Source: Pseudomonas sp. Irchel s3h14 (lineage in GTDB: Bacteria; Pseudomonadota; Gammaproteobacteria; Pseudomonadales; Pseudomonadaceae). Taken from it: a stretch of DNA of 64,000 nucleotides. The notes under the pieces are model-generated. The model was given only the letters and a program-made list of their open reading frames with translations. It did no database searches and had not been told where the DNA came from. The stretch covers positions 62,001 through 126,000 of the forward strand of contig NZ_FYDJ01000003.1 of the NCBI RefSeq assembly GCF_900187425.1, written 5' to 3'. Shown here piece after piece: positions 27,986 to 37,892 of the stretch. Position numbers and translations under genes: made by a program. Position 1 is the stretch's first letter; the number at the start of each line of letters is the position of its first letter.

Positions 27986-29307
27986 CAGCGTGCCAATCCG
28001 AAAAACTGCTCCAGGCAGCGTGCGACATGGCCAAGGTGTTCTTCACCGAGGCCCGGCCACACACCGATCCAGAACGTATCGTGCATGATTTTGTCGGTGA
28101 CGGTCAGCTCGCCGCTGACGCGGAAATTGCGACCGAGCATGTACGGCTGACGCACCAGATTGCCGGCGAACAGTAGACGTGTGCCGATGCCCTGGCTGTC
28201 GAGAAACTGCAGCAATTCAACGCGCTTGATACCGCAGCCGTCGCGCAGGGTCACCGGAAAACCGAACCACGAAGGGTCGCTGTTGGCGGTGGCCTGCGGC
28301 AGGATCAAGTAGTCGGCGCAATTCGCCAGACGCTCGCTGAGCCAGCGGAAATTGCGTTTGCGCGCCTCGGTGAAGTCCTCCAGCCGATCCATCTGCGCCA
28401 GGGCACAGGCGGCCTGCATGTCGGTGATTTTCAGGTTATAGCCGAGGTGCGAATAGGTGTACTTGTGGTCGTAACCTTCCGGCAACTGCCCCATCTGCTT
28501 GCAGAATCGCTGCTTGCAGGTGTTGTCCTGGCCGGGCGCGCAATAGCAGTCGCGACCCCAGTCACGGAACGATTCCATGATGCGGCTGAGCAACGGGCTG
28601 TTGGTGAAGACCGCGCCGCCCTCGCCCATGGTGATGTGGTGCGCCGGGTAAAAACTCAGGGTGCCGATGTCGCCGAAAGTGCCGACCAGTTGACCGTCGT
28701 AGGTCGAACCGAGGGCATCGCAGCAGTCCTCGATCAGCCACAGTTTGTACTTGTCGCACAGCGCCCGGATGACCTTCAGGTCATAAGGATTGCCCAAGGT
28801 GTGCGCGAGCATGATCGCCTTGGTTTTCGGGCCGATGGCGGCTTCGATCTTGCTCGGGTCGATGTTGTAGTGCGGCAGTTCGATATCGACGAACACCGGC
28901 ACCGCACCGAACTGAAGAATCGGGTTAACGGTGGTCGGGAAACCCGCCGCGACGCCGATCACTTCGTCGCCGGGCTTGATCGCGCGATCGCCCAGTCGGG
29001 GCGAAGTCAGCGCGGAAAACGCGATCAGATTGGCCGACGAACCCGAGTTGGTGGTCAGCACGCAGCGTCGGCCCAGGTATTTGGCCAGGCGTTTTTCGAA
29101 AGCATCGTTGAAGCGTCCGGTGGTCAACCAGCCATCCAGCACCGCTTCGGTCATCGTCTGCAGTTCGCCTGCACCGATCACCTTGCCCGCGGGCGGCACA
29201 GGGCTCTGGCCGGCGACGAAGACTTTGGGGGCCAGTTCCAGCTGCGCATAACGCCCAACCAACTCGACAATTTGTTGGCGCAACTGATCCGCAGTACTTT
29301 CACTCAT
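27985..29307 (-). CDS. rfbH: CDP-6-deoxy-4-hexulose 3-dehydratase (RfbH/DdhC type)
   Basis: A 440-residue aminotransferase-fold enzyme of the DegT/DnrJ family. The PLP-lysine position is taken by His in SFYPAHHITMGEGG (His223-His224). This substitution is diagnostic of the PMP-dependent E1 3-dehydratases that remove the C-3 hydroxyl of CDP-4-keto-6-deoxyglucose. Such enzymes carry an iron-sulfur cluster, and four Cys are visible in the middle region (EDCC, and ...CYCAPGQDNTCKQRFCKQ). They need an NAD(P)H reductase partner (E3/DdhD), which is not in this window. It sits between rfbG and the nucleotidyltransferase gene. Confidence 0.92.
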   Translation of the reverse strand: MSESTADQLRQQIVELVGRYAQLELAPKVFVAGQSPVPPAGKVIGAGELQTMTEAVLDGWLTTGRFNDAFEKRLAKYLGRRCVLTTNSGSSANLIAFSALTSPRLGDRAIKPGDEVIGVAAGFPTTVNPILQFGAVPVFVDIELPHYNIDPSKIEAAIGPKTKAIMLAHTLGNPYDLKVIRALCDKYKLWLIEDCCDALGSTYDGQLVGTFGDIGTLSFYPAHHITMGEGGAVFTNSPLLSRIMESFRDWGRDCYCAPGQDNTCKQRFCKQMGQLPEGYDHKYTYSHLGYNLKITDMQAACALAQMDRLEDFTEARKRNFRWLSERLANCADYLILPQATANSDPSWFGFPVTLRDGCGIKRVELLQFLDSQGIGTRLLFAGNLVRQPYMLGRNFRVSGELTVTDKIMHDTFWIGVWPGLGEEHLGHVARCLEQFFGLAR

Positions 29308-30358
29308 GGGTATCGCCTTGGTAGTCCGCTATCTGCTTGCGGGTAAAGGTGTGCATGTCTTCGCCGCGTTGCCAGGCGAGGTTCCAGGCCAGCGTGCGTT
29401 CGAGGGTGTCGGCTAACGACCAGCGTGGCGTCCAGCCCAGTTCCAGGCGTGCCTTGCTTGAATCGAGCGCCAACAACCCGGCTTCATGGGGTTGCACCTG
29501 GGTATCGACCGACCAGCGCACCGCAGTCGGCCACCGCTCGGCCAGTTGGCCGACAATGGTTTCGACGGTGGCGACGCTGCTGTTGTCGGGGCCGAAGTTC
29601 CAGGCGCTGGCATATTTCTCGCCGTCCTCATACAACGCGCGGGCCAGCATCAGGTAGCCCATCAGCGGCTCGAGAGCGTGCTGCCACGGGCGCGTTGCGT
29701 GGGGATAACGCAGGACCACTTCTTGATTGTTTTGCCAGGAACGGAAAACGTCCGGGATCAATCGCTCTGGCGACCAGTCGCCGCCGCCGATCACGTTGCC
29801 CGCCCGCGCAGTGGCCAGTGCAGCACCGCACGCTTGCAAAAAAGAGTTGCGGTAAGACGCACACAGCAATTCAACGCAAGCCTTGCTGTTGCTGTACGGA
29901 TCGAAGCCGCCGAGGGCGTCGTACTCGCGATAGGGCAAAACCCATTCGCGGTTTTCGTAGCATTTGTCGGTCGTGACCACCACCACCGCGCGAACGCTCG
30001 GGCAATGGCGCACGGCTTCCAGCACATTGACGGTGCCCATGACGTTGATGGCATAGGTTTCGACAGGTGTGCGATACGCCTCGCGCACCAGCGGTTGCGC
30101 CGCCAGGTGGAAGACCACGTCTGGCTGAAAGGCCTGCAGCGCCTGAGCGACCGCCGCCTCATCGCGAACATCCGCCATGTCACCGGCAACCAGACGGTCC
30201 AGACCGGCCACCGTCCACAGCGCCGGCATGGTCGCGGCGGGCAAGGCAAAGCCGCGCACATCTGCGCCCAGTTGCTGCAACCACAACGCCAGCCAGCCGC
30301 CCTTGAAGCCGGTATGGCCGGTCAGGAAAACTTTTTTACCTGCCCAGAATCCGTTCAC
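29300..30358 (-). CDS. rfbG: CDP-glucose 4,6-dehydratase
   Basis: The enzyme makes CDP-4-keto-6-deoxyglucose from CDP-glucose with bound NAD. The product of about 352 residues has cofactor motif [13 protein letters not shown] at its N-terminus, catalytic [18 protein letters not shown] (YxxxK region) and [17 protein letters not shown]. The GTG at 30358 is preferred: GGAAG lies 8 nt upstream and the start overlaps the rfbF stop by 4 bp. An ATG at 30373 (19-bp overlap) is the alternative and adds five residues. It overlaps rfbH by 8 bp. Confidence 0.93.
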   Translation of the reverse strand: MNGFWAGKKVFLTGHTGFKGGWLALWLQQLGADVRGFALPAATMPALWTVAGLDRLVAGDMADVRDEAAVAQALQAFQPDVVFHLAAQPLVREAYRTPVETYAINVMGTVNVLEAVRHCPSVRAVVVVTTDKCYENREWVLPYREYDALGGFDPYSNSKACVELLCASYRNSFLQACGAALATARAGNVIGGGDWSPERLIPDVFRSWQNNQEVVLRYPHATRPWQHALEPLMGYLMLARALYEDGEKYASAWNFGPDNSSVATVETIVGQLAERWPTAVRWSVDTQVQPHEAGLLALDSSKARLELGWTPRWSLADTLERTLAWNLAWQRGEDMHTFTRKQIADYQGDTHE

Positions 30359-31125
30359 TGCCAGAGCTTCCATTCGGCGTTGCCGCTGCTCCAGCGCTCT
30401 TCAAGGAAGACGCGGTCACGCAACGTATCCATCGGTTGCCAGAAGCCACGGTGCAGATGGCTCATGAGTTGCCCCTGGCGTGCCAGGTTGCGCATCGGTT
30501 CGTATTCCCAGGTCGTCGAATCATCTTCAATGCCATCGAGCACGCTCGGCTCCAGCACGAAGAATCCGCCGTTGATCCAGCCGCCATCACCCTGGGGTTT
30601 TTCCTGAAAGCCTCTGACGCAAGCACCTTCCAGCTCCATCGCGCCGAAGCGTCCCGGTGGCTGCACGGCCGTGACCGTGGCCTGCTTGCCGTGTTGACGG
30701 TGGAATTCGATCAGTTCGGGAATGTTGACGTTCGACACGCCATCGCCGTAGGTGAAACAGAAGGTTTCGTCGCCCAGGTAGTCGCGCACGCGCTTCAGGC
30801 GCCCGCCCGTGCCGGTGGTCTCGCCGGTATCAACCAGCGTGACGCGCCATGGCTCGGCCTTGCCCTGATGGATTTGCATGCGGTTTTCGGCCATGTCGAA
30901 CGTCACGTCCGACATGTGCAGGAAGTAGTTGGCGAAGTATTCCTTGATGATGTAGCCCTTGTAGCCCAGGCAGACCACAAAGTCGTTGATGCCGTAGTGA
31001 GAGTAGATCTTCATGATGTGCCAGATGATTGGCTTGCCACCAATTTCGATCATCGGCTTGGGCTTGAGATGCGATTCCTCACTGATGCGAGTTCCCAATC
31101 CCCCTGCCAGAATTACTGCCTTCAT
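30355..31125 (-). CDS. rfbF: Glucose-1-phosphate cytidylyltransferase
   Basis: The first committed enzyme of CDP-deoxyhexose synthesis: CTP plus glucose 1-phosphate gives CDP-glucose. The 256-residue product has [20 protein letters not shown] at its start and [18 protein letters not shown], a pattern specific to the RfbF family. [12 protein letters not shown] holds the catalytic Asp. It is the first gene of the overlapping sugar operon and follows two hairpin terminators (31255-31339), so a promoter probably lies in the interval 31126-31250. Confidence 0.95.
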   Translation of the reverse strand: MKAVILAGGLGTRISEESHLKPKPMIEIGGKPIIWHIMKIYSHYGINDFVVCLGYKGYIIKEYFANYFLHMSDVTFDMAENRMQIHQGKAEPWRVTLVDTGETTGTGGRLKRVRDYLGDETFCFTYGDGVSNVNIPELIEFHRQHGKQATVTAVQPPGRFGAMELEGACVRGFQEKPQGDGGWINGGFFVLEPSVLDGIEDDSTTWEYEPMRNLARQGQLMSHLHRGFWQPMDTLRDRVFLEERWSSGNAEWKLWQ

Positions 31126-31254
31126 GTGCTTCTCTCAACTGTGGGCTACATCGACTTCATTGAAGCGCTGGCCGTTGGCAAGGAACGCCAATAATTCGGC
31201 GTCTGCGCGTTTAACTCGGGCGCAGACACCAGAAAGCAATATTGGTGCCATAGG

Positions 31255-31293
31255 AAAAAACCCCGGAAGAGCCCCGTTATGACGGGCCTCCGG
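31255..31293 (-). terminator. Second hairpin terminator upstream of rfbF
   Basis: On the minus strand, a G/C-rich stem (CCGGAGGCCCGT with ACGGGGCTCTTCCGG, imperfect) is followed by GGTTTTTT. It lies behind the first terminator and would back it up. Confidence 0.6.
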
Positions 31294-31307
31294 CACCTGG
31301 AACACAT

Positions 31308-31339
31308 AAAAAAGGCCCACCGTGAGGTGAGCCTTTTTT
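31308..31339 (-). terminator. Rho-independent terminator after the 918-aa glycosyltransferase
   Basis: A stem of AAGGCTCACC with GGTGGGCCTT and a four-base loop, one mismatch, flanked by A and T runs on both sides. It lies 32 bp past the stop of the glycosyltransferase gene and splits the island into two transcription units. Confidence 0.85.
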
Positions 31340-31370
31340 ATTGGCGCGGATGGCTGTCGAGCCTTGATCC

Positions 31371-34127
31371 TTAGGCTTTGGCCTGCTTGATCAGGGCCGA
31401 CCATTCAATGCCGGTCACCGGTCCGAGCTCGAAGCCAGAGCCGTTGGAGGCGAGGTTCTTGTTGTAGAACCGATCATGCGCCAGCGCCTCGGACCACTTC
31501 TCGCCCAGCGCCTGACGAGCCGCTGACGACTGCGCCAATACGCCTGACTGAATGACCTGCACATGCGGGGTCCACACCGTCAGATAACCGGCCTGACCGA
31601 CGCGCAGGCACAGGTCGACATCACCGAACGCCTCGGCGAAGTGTTCGAGATCAACGCCGTCAGCCGCTTCGAACAACTGCTTGGAGATCATCAGGCAGGC
31701 AAAGGACACCGCCGAGCAGTTCTGCTCCACCACCAGCCGGTTCATGTAGCCCGTGGCAGTCTTAGGCTGCCCCACGAACGGCGAACCGACACCCTCGTTA
31801 AAACCGAGGATCAGGCCCGCCTGAGTGACAGATCCGTCACGGTCGATCAGCTTGGCGCCGACCACACCGACCTCTGGACGCTGAACCTGATTGAGCAGGG
31901 TTTCGATCCAGTTGACGTTGACCACCTCGCCGTCAGCGGCCAGCGTCACCAGGTATTCACCCTTGGCCTGCTGACTGGCGACATTGATCAGCGTCCCGGT
32001 CGCCAGACCCGCTTCGGCACTGAACAGACGAACCCGGTTGGCTTGCTGGCCCTGGCCATCCAGCCAATGACCCAATTGCGCCGCGTAGGCCGAATCGTCA
32101 GCTACCAGTACTTCGTAGCGCTGGTAGCGGGTCCGTTGCAGCACACTGAGAATGCAGCGCTGCAACACCGCCAGATCACGGACGCCATGCAGGATGACCG
32201 ACACCATAGGCCGTTCGATGAAGCGGTAATCGATCTTGTGCGTACCCGGCACCAGCGAACTGACGTCGGCCTGATATCCACGGGTGGCGAGATGGCGCAG
32301 CAAGGTCTTGCGCTCATCGGCATTGGTTTCCTCTTCCGGTGCCTGGCAGATCAGCAGCGGTTCGTCCAGATGCGCAAGACCGTGCAGCCCGTCCTGCTCG
32401 ATCAGACGCAACAGCAAATCGAACTCAAGCGCCTTCTTGAATTCACGCGAGTAACCACCGGCCTGAACCATGACATCCCGGCGTACCAGCCAATGGCGTG
32501 CCATCAAGGCCGGGTTGTTTTGCAGCAGGTCAAGGTTGAAGCCCGGGCGGAAGACATCGGCCAGCGTTCCGTTCTTCTGACGCTGAAACTCATCCATGGC
32601 CACCGCACGGCAGTGCGGCGCGGCGAGCAACTCCAGGCTCGCCTGGTACAGACCGCTCGGCGTCAGCTCGTCACCGGCTTCGACCAGCACCATCCAGTCG
32701 CAATCAGTCTGGCTGACCATCTGATTGATTTTGTCGACGTAGTTGCTCTCGTTGACCTTGACGAAATGCAGGGTGTTTTGCAGCGTGGTTTCGGCCGGCA
32801 GGTCGCCGGTGGTGAACACGATAATCTTGAACGCTCGGCAGTAGCTGTTCATCACGCTGTCGAACGTCGCCTGCAGCTTGAAGATGTCGGCGTCCAGGTC
32901 CAGCAACAGGATGCCAAACGTCGGACCGCCAGCATGGCGGGCCAGATGCCGGGAGATGTCCTTTACCTGGCTCTCGCTCGGGTTGCGCGCCTCAAGCCAG
33001 TTCAGCAGCTGGCCGGAACGCGTGGCATCGAACAATTCGGCCTTGCTGTCCAGCGTCGCAGCACCAAGTCGCTCGCCCCATGCCAGGACTTTTTGTGCCT
33101 GCGCCAGCTCCCCCTCGCCCTTCAGCGACCGAGCCAGTCGCTCCACCACTTCCTGGTTGAAGGCGTAGAGCTCAAAGGATTTGAGCAGTCGATCATGGAG
33201 CGGTTCTGCACTGGTATTGCGATGAATGCGCGACAGCTCTTTTTGTTTGAGCATCGCCGCCTCGAGTTCTTCCAGTTGCAGCCGACCGGTCGGCACTGCG
33301 TGCAACAAAAACTCGAGCGCCGTCAGCACCTCGAAAAAGACCTGGTTGTAGAACGGCAGTTCAATGTATTGCGTCGGTTCGAAACGACGAACCGGCTCGC
33401 CTGCCAGGGAATCCCAGGTCGACTCGAACAGCTTCTCGGTAATTTCGACAAACGTAATGCTTCGGCGCTCGTGCAACGCATACGGAACTGGCAGCAGGCG
33501 CACCTTGCCACCAGCCGTCAGCCCGTCGGAATAGCCATTTGCGTGCAAGTTCGGATTGAAATCCGAGGCCAGCGATGCATACCAGCGCTGAATGATTTGG
33601 GTGCGAGTAACGGCACTGGCCAGGGACGGGCAATCCCGGTTCAAAACCGCCACACGAGCGTCAGCCGAGTCGTCGCTGTAGTCTTCGCAGCCCTTACGGT
33701 CACGCAGGTAATAATCGACGCGATCGGCATGCGCTTCGTACGCAAGGCTGTAACCCTGGCAGGTGCCGTATTCGGCGTTGGACTCCAGGAAGGCGAGCGA
33801 TTGATCAATCGCGGCAGACAGCAGGAAACTTTCGACTTCGGCCACAGCCATGTATGGCGTGGTGATCTGCCCGATCACCTGACGAACTCTGAAGCTGAAG
33901 TGTTCGGCACGTGGCGCGGGCACATGCAGATACTGCACACCGGCGAACGTTGCGACGATGTCGGCATCTGCCTCAAGCGATGAATCGACGACCAGTACTT
34001 TGCAGGGCCAGGCGCTGTAGTAGTGCAAGGCACGGCGAACCGCACGAGGCTGGTTGTGAGTCAGCAGCACCAGGGTAAACCGCTCATTCAACGGAGCAGA
34101 CGATCCATTCGGGAAATTGCTTTGCAT
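31371..34127 (-). CDS. Large glycosyltransferase (918 aa, TIGR00180-like plus GT2)
   Basis: The N-terminal 300 residues (FTLVLLTHNQPRAVRRAL, YLRDRKGCEDYSD) resemble the TIGR00180 glycosyltransferase-domain family. About 310-390 is a helical linker. Two GT-A-like segments follow: one around 400-610 with VAMDEFQR, and one around 640-880 with SVILHGVRDLAVLQRC and RPEVGVVGAKLIDRDGSV. In the last, the usual DXD-type metal motif is replaced by LAADGE, so it may be inactive or metal-independent. It ends without the GT4-like tail of its two large neighbours. AGGAA precedes the ATG. Confidence 0.83.
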   Translation of the reverse strand: MQSNFPNGSSAPLNERFTLVLLTHNQPRAVRRALHYYSAWPCKVLVVDSSLEADADIVATFAGVQYLHVPAPRAEHFSFRVRQVIGQITTPYMAVAEVESFLLSAAIDQSLAFLESNAEYGTCQGYSLAYEAHADRVDYYLRDRKGCEDYSDDSADARVAVLNRDCPSLASAVTRTQIIQRWYASLASDFNPNLHANGYSDGLTAGGKVRLLPVPYALHERRSITFVEITEKLFESTWDSLAGEPVRRFEPTQYIELPFYNQVFFEVLTALEFLLHAVPTGRLQLEELEAAMLKQKELSRIHRNTSAEPLHDRLLKSFELYAFNQEVVERLARSLKGEGELAQAQKVLAWGERLGAATLDSKAELFDATRSGQLLNWLEARNPSESQVKDISRHLARHAGGPTFGILLLDLDADIFKLQATFDSVMNSYCRAFKIIVFTTGDLPAETTLQNTLHFVKVNESNYVDKINQMVSQTDCDWMVLVEAGDELTPSGLYQASLELLAAPHCRAVAMDEFQRQKNGTLADVFRPGFNLDLLQNNPALMARHWLVRRDVMVQAGGYSREFKKALEFDLLLRLIEQDGLHGLAHLDEPLLICQAPEEETNADERKTLLRHLATRGYQADVSSLVPGTHKIDYRFIERPMVSVILHGVRDLAVLQRCILSVLQRTRYQRYEVLVADDSAYAAQLGHWLDGQGQQANRVRLFSAEAGLATGTLINVASQQAKGEYLVTLAADGEVVNVNWIETLLNQVQRPEVGVVGAKLIDRDGSVTQAGLILGFNEGVGSPFVGQPKTATGYMNRLVVEQNCSAVSFACLMISKQLFEAADGVDLEHFAEAFGDVDLCLRVGQAGYLTVWTPHVQVIQSGVLAQSSAARQALGEKWSEALAHDRFYNKNLASNGSGFELGPVTGIEWSALIKQAKA

Positions 34128-34200
34128 ATGAATTCCTATAACGAGCGGGTAGCCGGATCAGCGGCATTACGTTGTTCTGACGGTTCGACGTTGAAACTCA

Positions 34201-37200
34201 TCAATCGGGCAGCCAGCCATCGGCCCAGTACTGCAGGTTATCGCCGCGCAACATGAAGTCGCGCAACACCACTTCACGCAATTCGTCGCCCATCCGATAG
34301 CTGGCAGCGGGATCGGACAGGTGCATGCGAATCGCCTGCAGCCATTCGTCCGTGCTGTTGGTGAATATCCGAGTGCACGGCAGATGTCCGCGATAGGCCT
34401 CGGTGTCGGAACAAATCACCGGATAGCCGCAGGCGCCGTACTCAAGCAAGCGCAAGTTGCTTTTACAGTCGTTGAAAATATGGAACTCCAGCGGCGCCAG
34501 AGCCAGGTCAAGGTTGAGGCTCGCGAGCTTCTGCGGGTACGCGGAAAGGACGACACCCGAATGGTACTCATGCACATACGGCCTGAGCGAGTCAGGGCAC
34601 ATACCGAAAAACACCCATTCCACTTCATCCGCGAGCTCGCGCACAACGTCGGCGATGAGATCAAGGTCGCCACGATGACTGGTGCCACCGCCCCAGCCGA
34701 TTCGCGGCTTGCTTGAAGCACCACGTCGGCTGGTGAGGTTGCCGAACAAGTACGGTGCCAGCATATTCGGCACGACACGAATATCGTGGTGCATGTCCGA
34801 CATGGCATCCCCCAGCGCGTGGGTCGATACCACGACCCGGTCACACATCCCTACGCCACGGCGCAACAGTGCGGGAAGGTTGCCGGGCATGTTGCGGATG
34901 TGATCATTCTTGCTGGGAATGTCGGCAATGTAGTCATCCAGCTCAAAGATACGCAGCGCATTCGAATAGGTTTTCACCTGAACAATGTCTTCAATCTTGT
35001 TCATGTTGTAGCGTCCCTGCAGCACGATCACATCCGGCGATTGACGCTCGATTTCGATTATCGACGGCATGTCGTACGACAGGCGACCGACGATCCGCCC
35101 AGCCCCCTGCAATTCGAACAATGGCTGGCTGACACGGTAGTGTCCGATTGCCGAGCTGTTGAGCGCCAACCCCAGGATCGACGGCATGCTGCGGGTGCTC
35201 AAAGGGTTCCAGCCGGTACGCGGGCCCGGCTCCAGACCGAAGCTGGGTCCGTTCAGTTTCAGGTTGCGATTGTAAGCGGGATCGTTGGCAATTTTGGGCA
35301 GCCAGCGCTGATAGAACGCTTCCTGCTCGTGCTCCAGTCGCTCTTTCCACGCCCCTTCGCGGGGTGTATCCGCCGCAGGCACCAGCACAATGCTCGAGTA
35401 AGGCGTGGTCACAATCAGATAACCACTGTTGCCAACTCGCAGGCACAACTCCAGGGAGTTGATGCCCTGCGTACTGATGGCCTCCTCGAAACCACCGACA
35501 CTCTCCAGCACTTGCCTGCGCACCAGCAGGCAATGGCCGCTGACGGCACTCCAGTTCTGCACCATTTGCAGCCGCTGCATGTAACCGCCGGAGACCACCG
35601 GTTCGTTAACATACGCCCGTCCCGCCAGCCCGCCCAGACCAAGCACGAGCCCGGCGTCGATCACGTCGCCTTGCAGGCTGAGGGTACGCGGTCCGACGAT
35701 GCCGACTTCGGGACGCCGCCCGTGATTGAGCATTTCATCCAGCCAGGCAGCGTCGTGCACGACGCAGTGAGGAGTAAGGAACAGCAGATACTCGCCACGC
35801 GCCTGTTGCACCGCGAAATTCCTGATGACCGCCTCGCTACCACCCTCGGCGTACGAAAAAATCCTCAATGTGTCGCTGCCCAGCTCGGCCATGGCGTTCA
35901 GCCAATGCCGGACATCGGGACTTTCGCTGGCGTTGTCGACAATGATGATTTCGTAGTGGGCGTATCCTGTATTGCTGATCAGACTGTTGATGCAACGCTC
36001 CAGCGCGCTCAACTCGTCTTTGATACTGACAATGATCGAAACCAGAGGCCGCTCCGGGTACAGGTACTCGATGCGCGGCACCAGCTGCATCAGCGGGCCA
36101 GGATGAAGCCGATGCTCGACGCCGATCCGCTGTAAATGGGCCGAGATCAGCCGAGGGTTTTGCTCGACCACTTCAGGCAGGGACAGCCATTGAGCGAAGG
36201 TGAAAGTCGACTCGACCTGCACTTCGGCGATGTGCGCGATGGTCTGCGGTCCGTCCGTTTCCACCAGCCGCCAAATCAGGTCATGAGGTGCCAGCTCACC
36301 CAGCGTTGAATCGAAGCCGCCCATCTCGACAAAGCGCTGGCACTCGAAGGCCAGGGTGCGACCGACGTAGGGATAACCGCGCATCAAGTCGAAGTTGAAG
36401 TCAGGTTTGAAGATCGGCTCGGCAGGCTTGTCGTTTACCAGCGCGCCTTCGTCGCTGTAAACACATGTCGTGCCCGGCACGCCGACAATCCGGTCGGCCA
36501 GCACCAATAGAGCGGATTCCGTCAGCCGGTCACCGGCACGCAACAGGTAAAACCAGTCCACGCCTTCCATTTGTGGCAGCAGAGCGTTGAGTTGCCGTGG
36601 CCAGTCAGTTTGCAGCGCAACCCGCAGCACATGGTGATCGACAGCCTGTTGTCCGCAGGACAACAACACCACCGATTCGCAGCCATACAACTGACCTGCG
36701 AGGCTTTGTAACGTGATGTCCAGTGCGTGGACGTCCTCGTCTGCATCGATGATGACGGGAACGATCTTCGGCCGATGCGCCCAGCGCGCAATTTGCTGCG
36801 AAAGCACCTGCTGCCGCGTCGGACTGAAACGCCGGGAAGCGAGCCATTGCGCATAGAGGTCAGCGTAACTTTCAGTGTCCGTGCCCACCTGAAACAGGAT
36901 GATGGCCTGTCGTGCCGCCATGGCGTAATAGAGGTTCAGCTCTTCCCATTCACGTGGCACTTTCGTGGTGTCTTCTTCCAGTGCCAGATAGCGTATCCAT
37001 CCGCTGGCCGGTGCCGGTTCGCCACTGCGTTGCTCGAGCATTTGTGCCAGCCACGTCCATTCCACAATGGAGGTCGAAACAGTGTCGGGCTGACGGGTAA
37101 GGCGCTCTGGATACAACCGCTCAACGCTGCCGACATTGTTCAGCGCAACCAGATTGCCGCGGCGCAGCAAGCAAATGAACAAAGCGAAATCGAGCAACGC

Positions 37201-37782
37201 CACAAACCCCGCACCGGCCTGCGCCAGCGCTGGCAGCAAGGTGACGATGTCGGCGCGGCGCATCAACGCGCAGCTGAACCCGCCGAGAATGTTACGTGGT
37301 GTCTTTTCAAAGCTGGCCAGCAGGTCTTCACCCTTGAACACGGCATCGAACTGGGTGAGGCCAACGTTCTCCATGCGAATGGGCAACACATAACTGTCGG
37401 CATCGACGAATTGAAACCTGTTGACCACCAGCAGCACGTCCGCATGCTCGGCCAGAATTTCAGCCTGCTGGCTGACGGTATGGACCAGTAACTGATCGTC
37501 GTCACACAGGAACTTGATGAACTCGCCACGGCACTCGTCGAAGCAACGCAGAATGTTTTGTTGGAAGCCCAGGCGGACAGGGTTGCGCAGATACCGCACC
37601 ACCACATTCGACTCTACGCTCAGGGACTCGACGATCTGCTCGATCTCGTCCGTGCGGCAATCATCGCAAATGACGATTTCAAGGTTTTCGCAGGTCTGGT
37701 CGAGTGCGCTTTGCAGCGCTGTACGGAAGAAGCGCGGGTTGAACGCAGGGATGGCAATGCTGACAAGAGGAGTAGGTTTCAC
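34201..37782 (-). CDS. Large multidomain glycosyltransferase (1193 aa)
   Basis: Residues about 1-230 form a canonical GT2 domain (SIAIPAFNPRFFRTALQSAL; metal motif FLCDDDQLL). About 350-540 is a degenerate GT-A segment with VYSDEGAL. About 580-810 is another (SIIVSIKDELSALERCINSL) with LTPHC where DXD is expected. The C-terminal 320 residues are GT4-like (GWGGGTSHRGDLDLIADVV, NLRLLEYGACGYPVICS) and paralogous to the 1167-residue protein. Start is GTG (37782). It follows flgL after a hairpin, so it is probably transcribed separately. Role in flagellin glycan assembly is inferred from position. Confidence 0.85.
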   Translation of the reverse strand: MKPTPLVSIAIPAFNPRFFRTALQSALDQTCENLEIVICDDCRTDEIEQIVESLSVESNVVVRYLRNPVRLGFQQNILRCFDECRGEFIKFLCDDDQLLVHTVSQQAEILAEHADVLLVVNRFQFVDADSYVLPIRMENVGLTQFDAVFKGEDLLASFEKTPRNILGGFSCALMRRADIVTLLPALAQAGAGFVALLDFALFICLLRRGNLVALNNVGSVERLYPERLTRQPDTVSTSIVEWTWLAQMLEQRSGEPAPASGWIRYLALEEDTTKVPREWEELNLYYAMAARQAIILFQVGTDTESYADLYAQWLASRRFSPTRQQVLSQQIARWAHRPKIVPVIIDADEDVHALDITLQSLAGQLYGCESVVLLSCGQQAVDHHVLRVALQTDWPRQLNALLPQMEGVDWFYLLRAGDRLTESALLVLADRIVGVPGTTCVYSDEGALVNDKPAEPIFKPDFNFDLMRGYPYVGRTLAFECQRFVEMGGFDSTLGELAPHDLIWRLVETDGPQTIAHIAEVQVESTFTFAQWLSLPEVVEQNPRLISAHLQRIGVEHRLHPGPLMQLVPRIEYLYPERPLVSIIVSIKDELSALERCINSLISNTGYAHYEIIIVDNASESPDVRHWLNAMAELGSDTLRIFSYAEGGSEAVIRNFAVQQARGEYLLFLTPHCVVHDAAWLDEMLNHGRRPEVGIVGPRTLSLQGDVIDAGLVLGLGGLAGRAYVNEPVVSGGYMQRLQMVQNWSAVSGHCLLVRRQVLESVGGFEEAISTQGINSLELCLRVGNSGYLIVTTPYSSIVLVPAADTPREGAWKERLEHEQEAFYQRWLPKIANDPAYNRNLKLNGPSFGLEPGPRTGWNPLSTRSMPSILGLALNSSAIGHYRVSQPLFELQGAGRIVGRLSYDMPSIIEIERQSPDVIVLQGRYNMNKIEDIVQVKTYSNALRIFELDDYIADIPSKNDHIRNMPGNLPALLRRGVGMCDRVVVSTHALGDAMSDMHHDIRVVPNMLAPYLFGNLTSRRGASSKPRIGWGGGTSHRGDLDLIADVVRELADEVEWVFFGMCPDSLRPYVHEYHSGVVLSAYPQKLASLNLDLALAPLEFHIFNDCKSNLRLLEYGACGYPVICSDTEAYRGHLPCTRIFTNSTDEWLQAIRMHLSDPAASYRMGDELREVVLRDFMLRGDNLQYWADGWLPD

Positions 37783-37844
37783 ACGCGTGACTCTCGACCG
37801 GCCGGCGTCAACTCGCGCGAGAGCAGAACGTCCTGAACCGTAAA

Positions 37845-37884
37845 AAGAAGAAGGTCAGGGATCGCATCAAGTCATGCGATCCCT
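37845..37884 (-). terminator. Hairpin terminator after flgL
   Basis: A perfect 11-bp stem (AGGGATCGCAT with ATGCGATCCCT, six-base loop) 9 bp past the flgL stop, followed on the minus strand by a pyrimidine-rich CTTCTTCTTTTT tract. It separates the hook operon from the glycosylation island. Confidence 0.75.
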
Positions 37885-37892
37885 GCACTGAA

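Noticed and set aside
27985-29307. RfbH-type enzyme lacking the PLP lysine, as a possible broken aminotransferase
   Set aside because: His in place of Lys is characteristic of the 3-dehydratase subgroup, so this is a functional signature and not damage.
31563-33983. Plus-strand open frame of 806 codons opposite a glycosyltransferase
   Set aside because: It mirrors the minus-strand gene, has no recognisable domain and shows the typical composition of GC-rich antisense frames.
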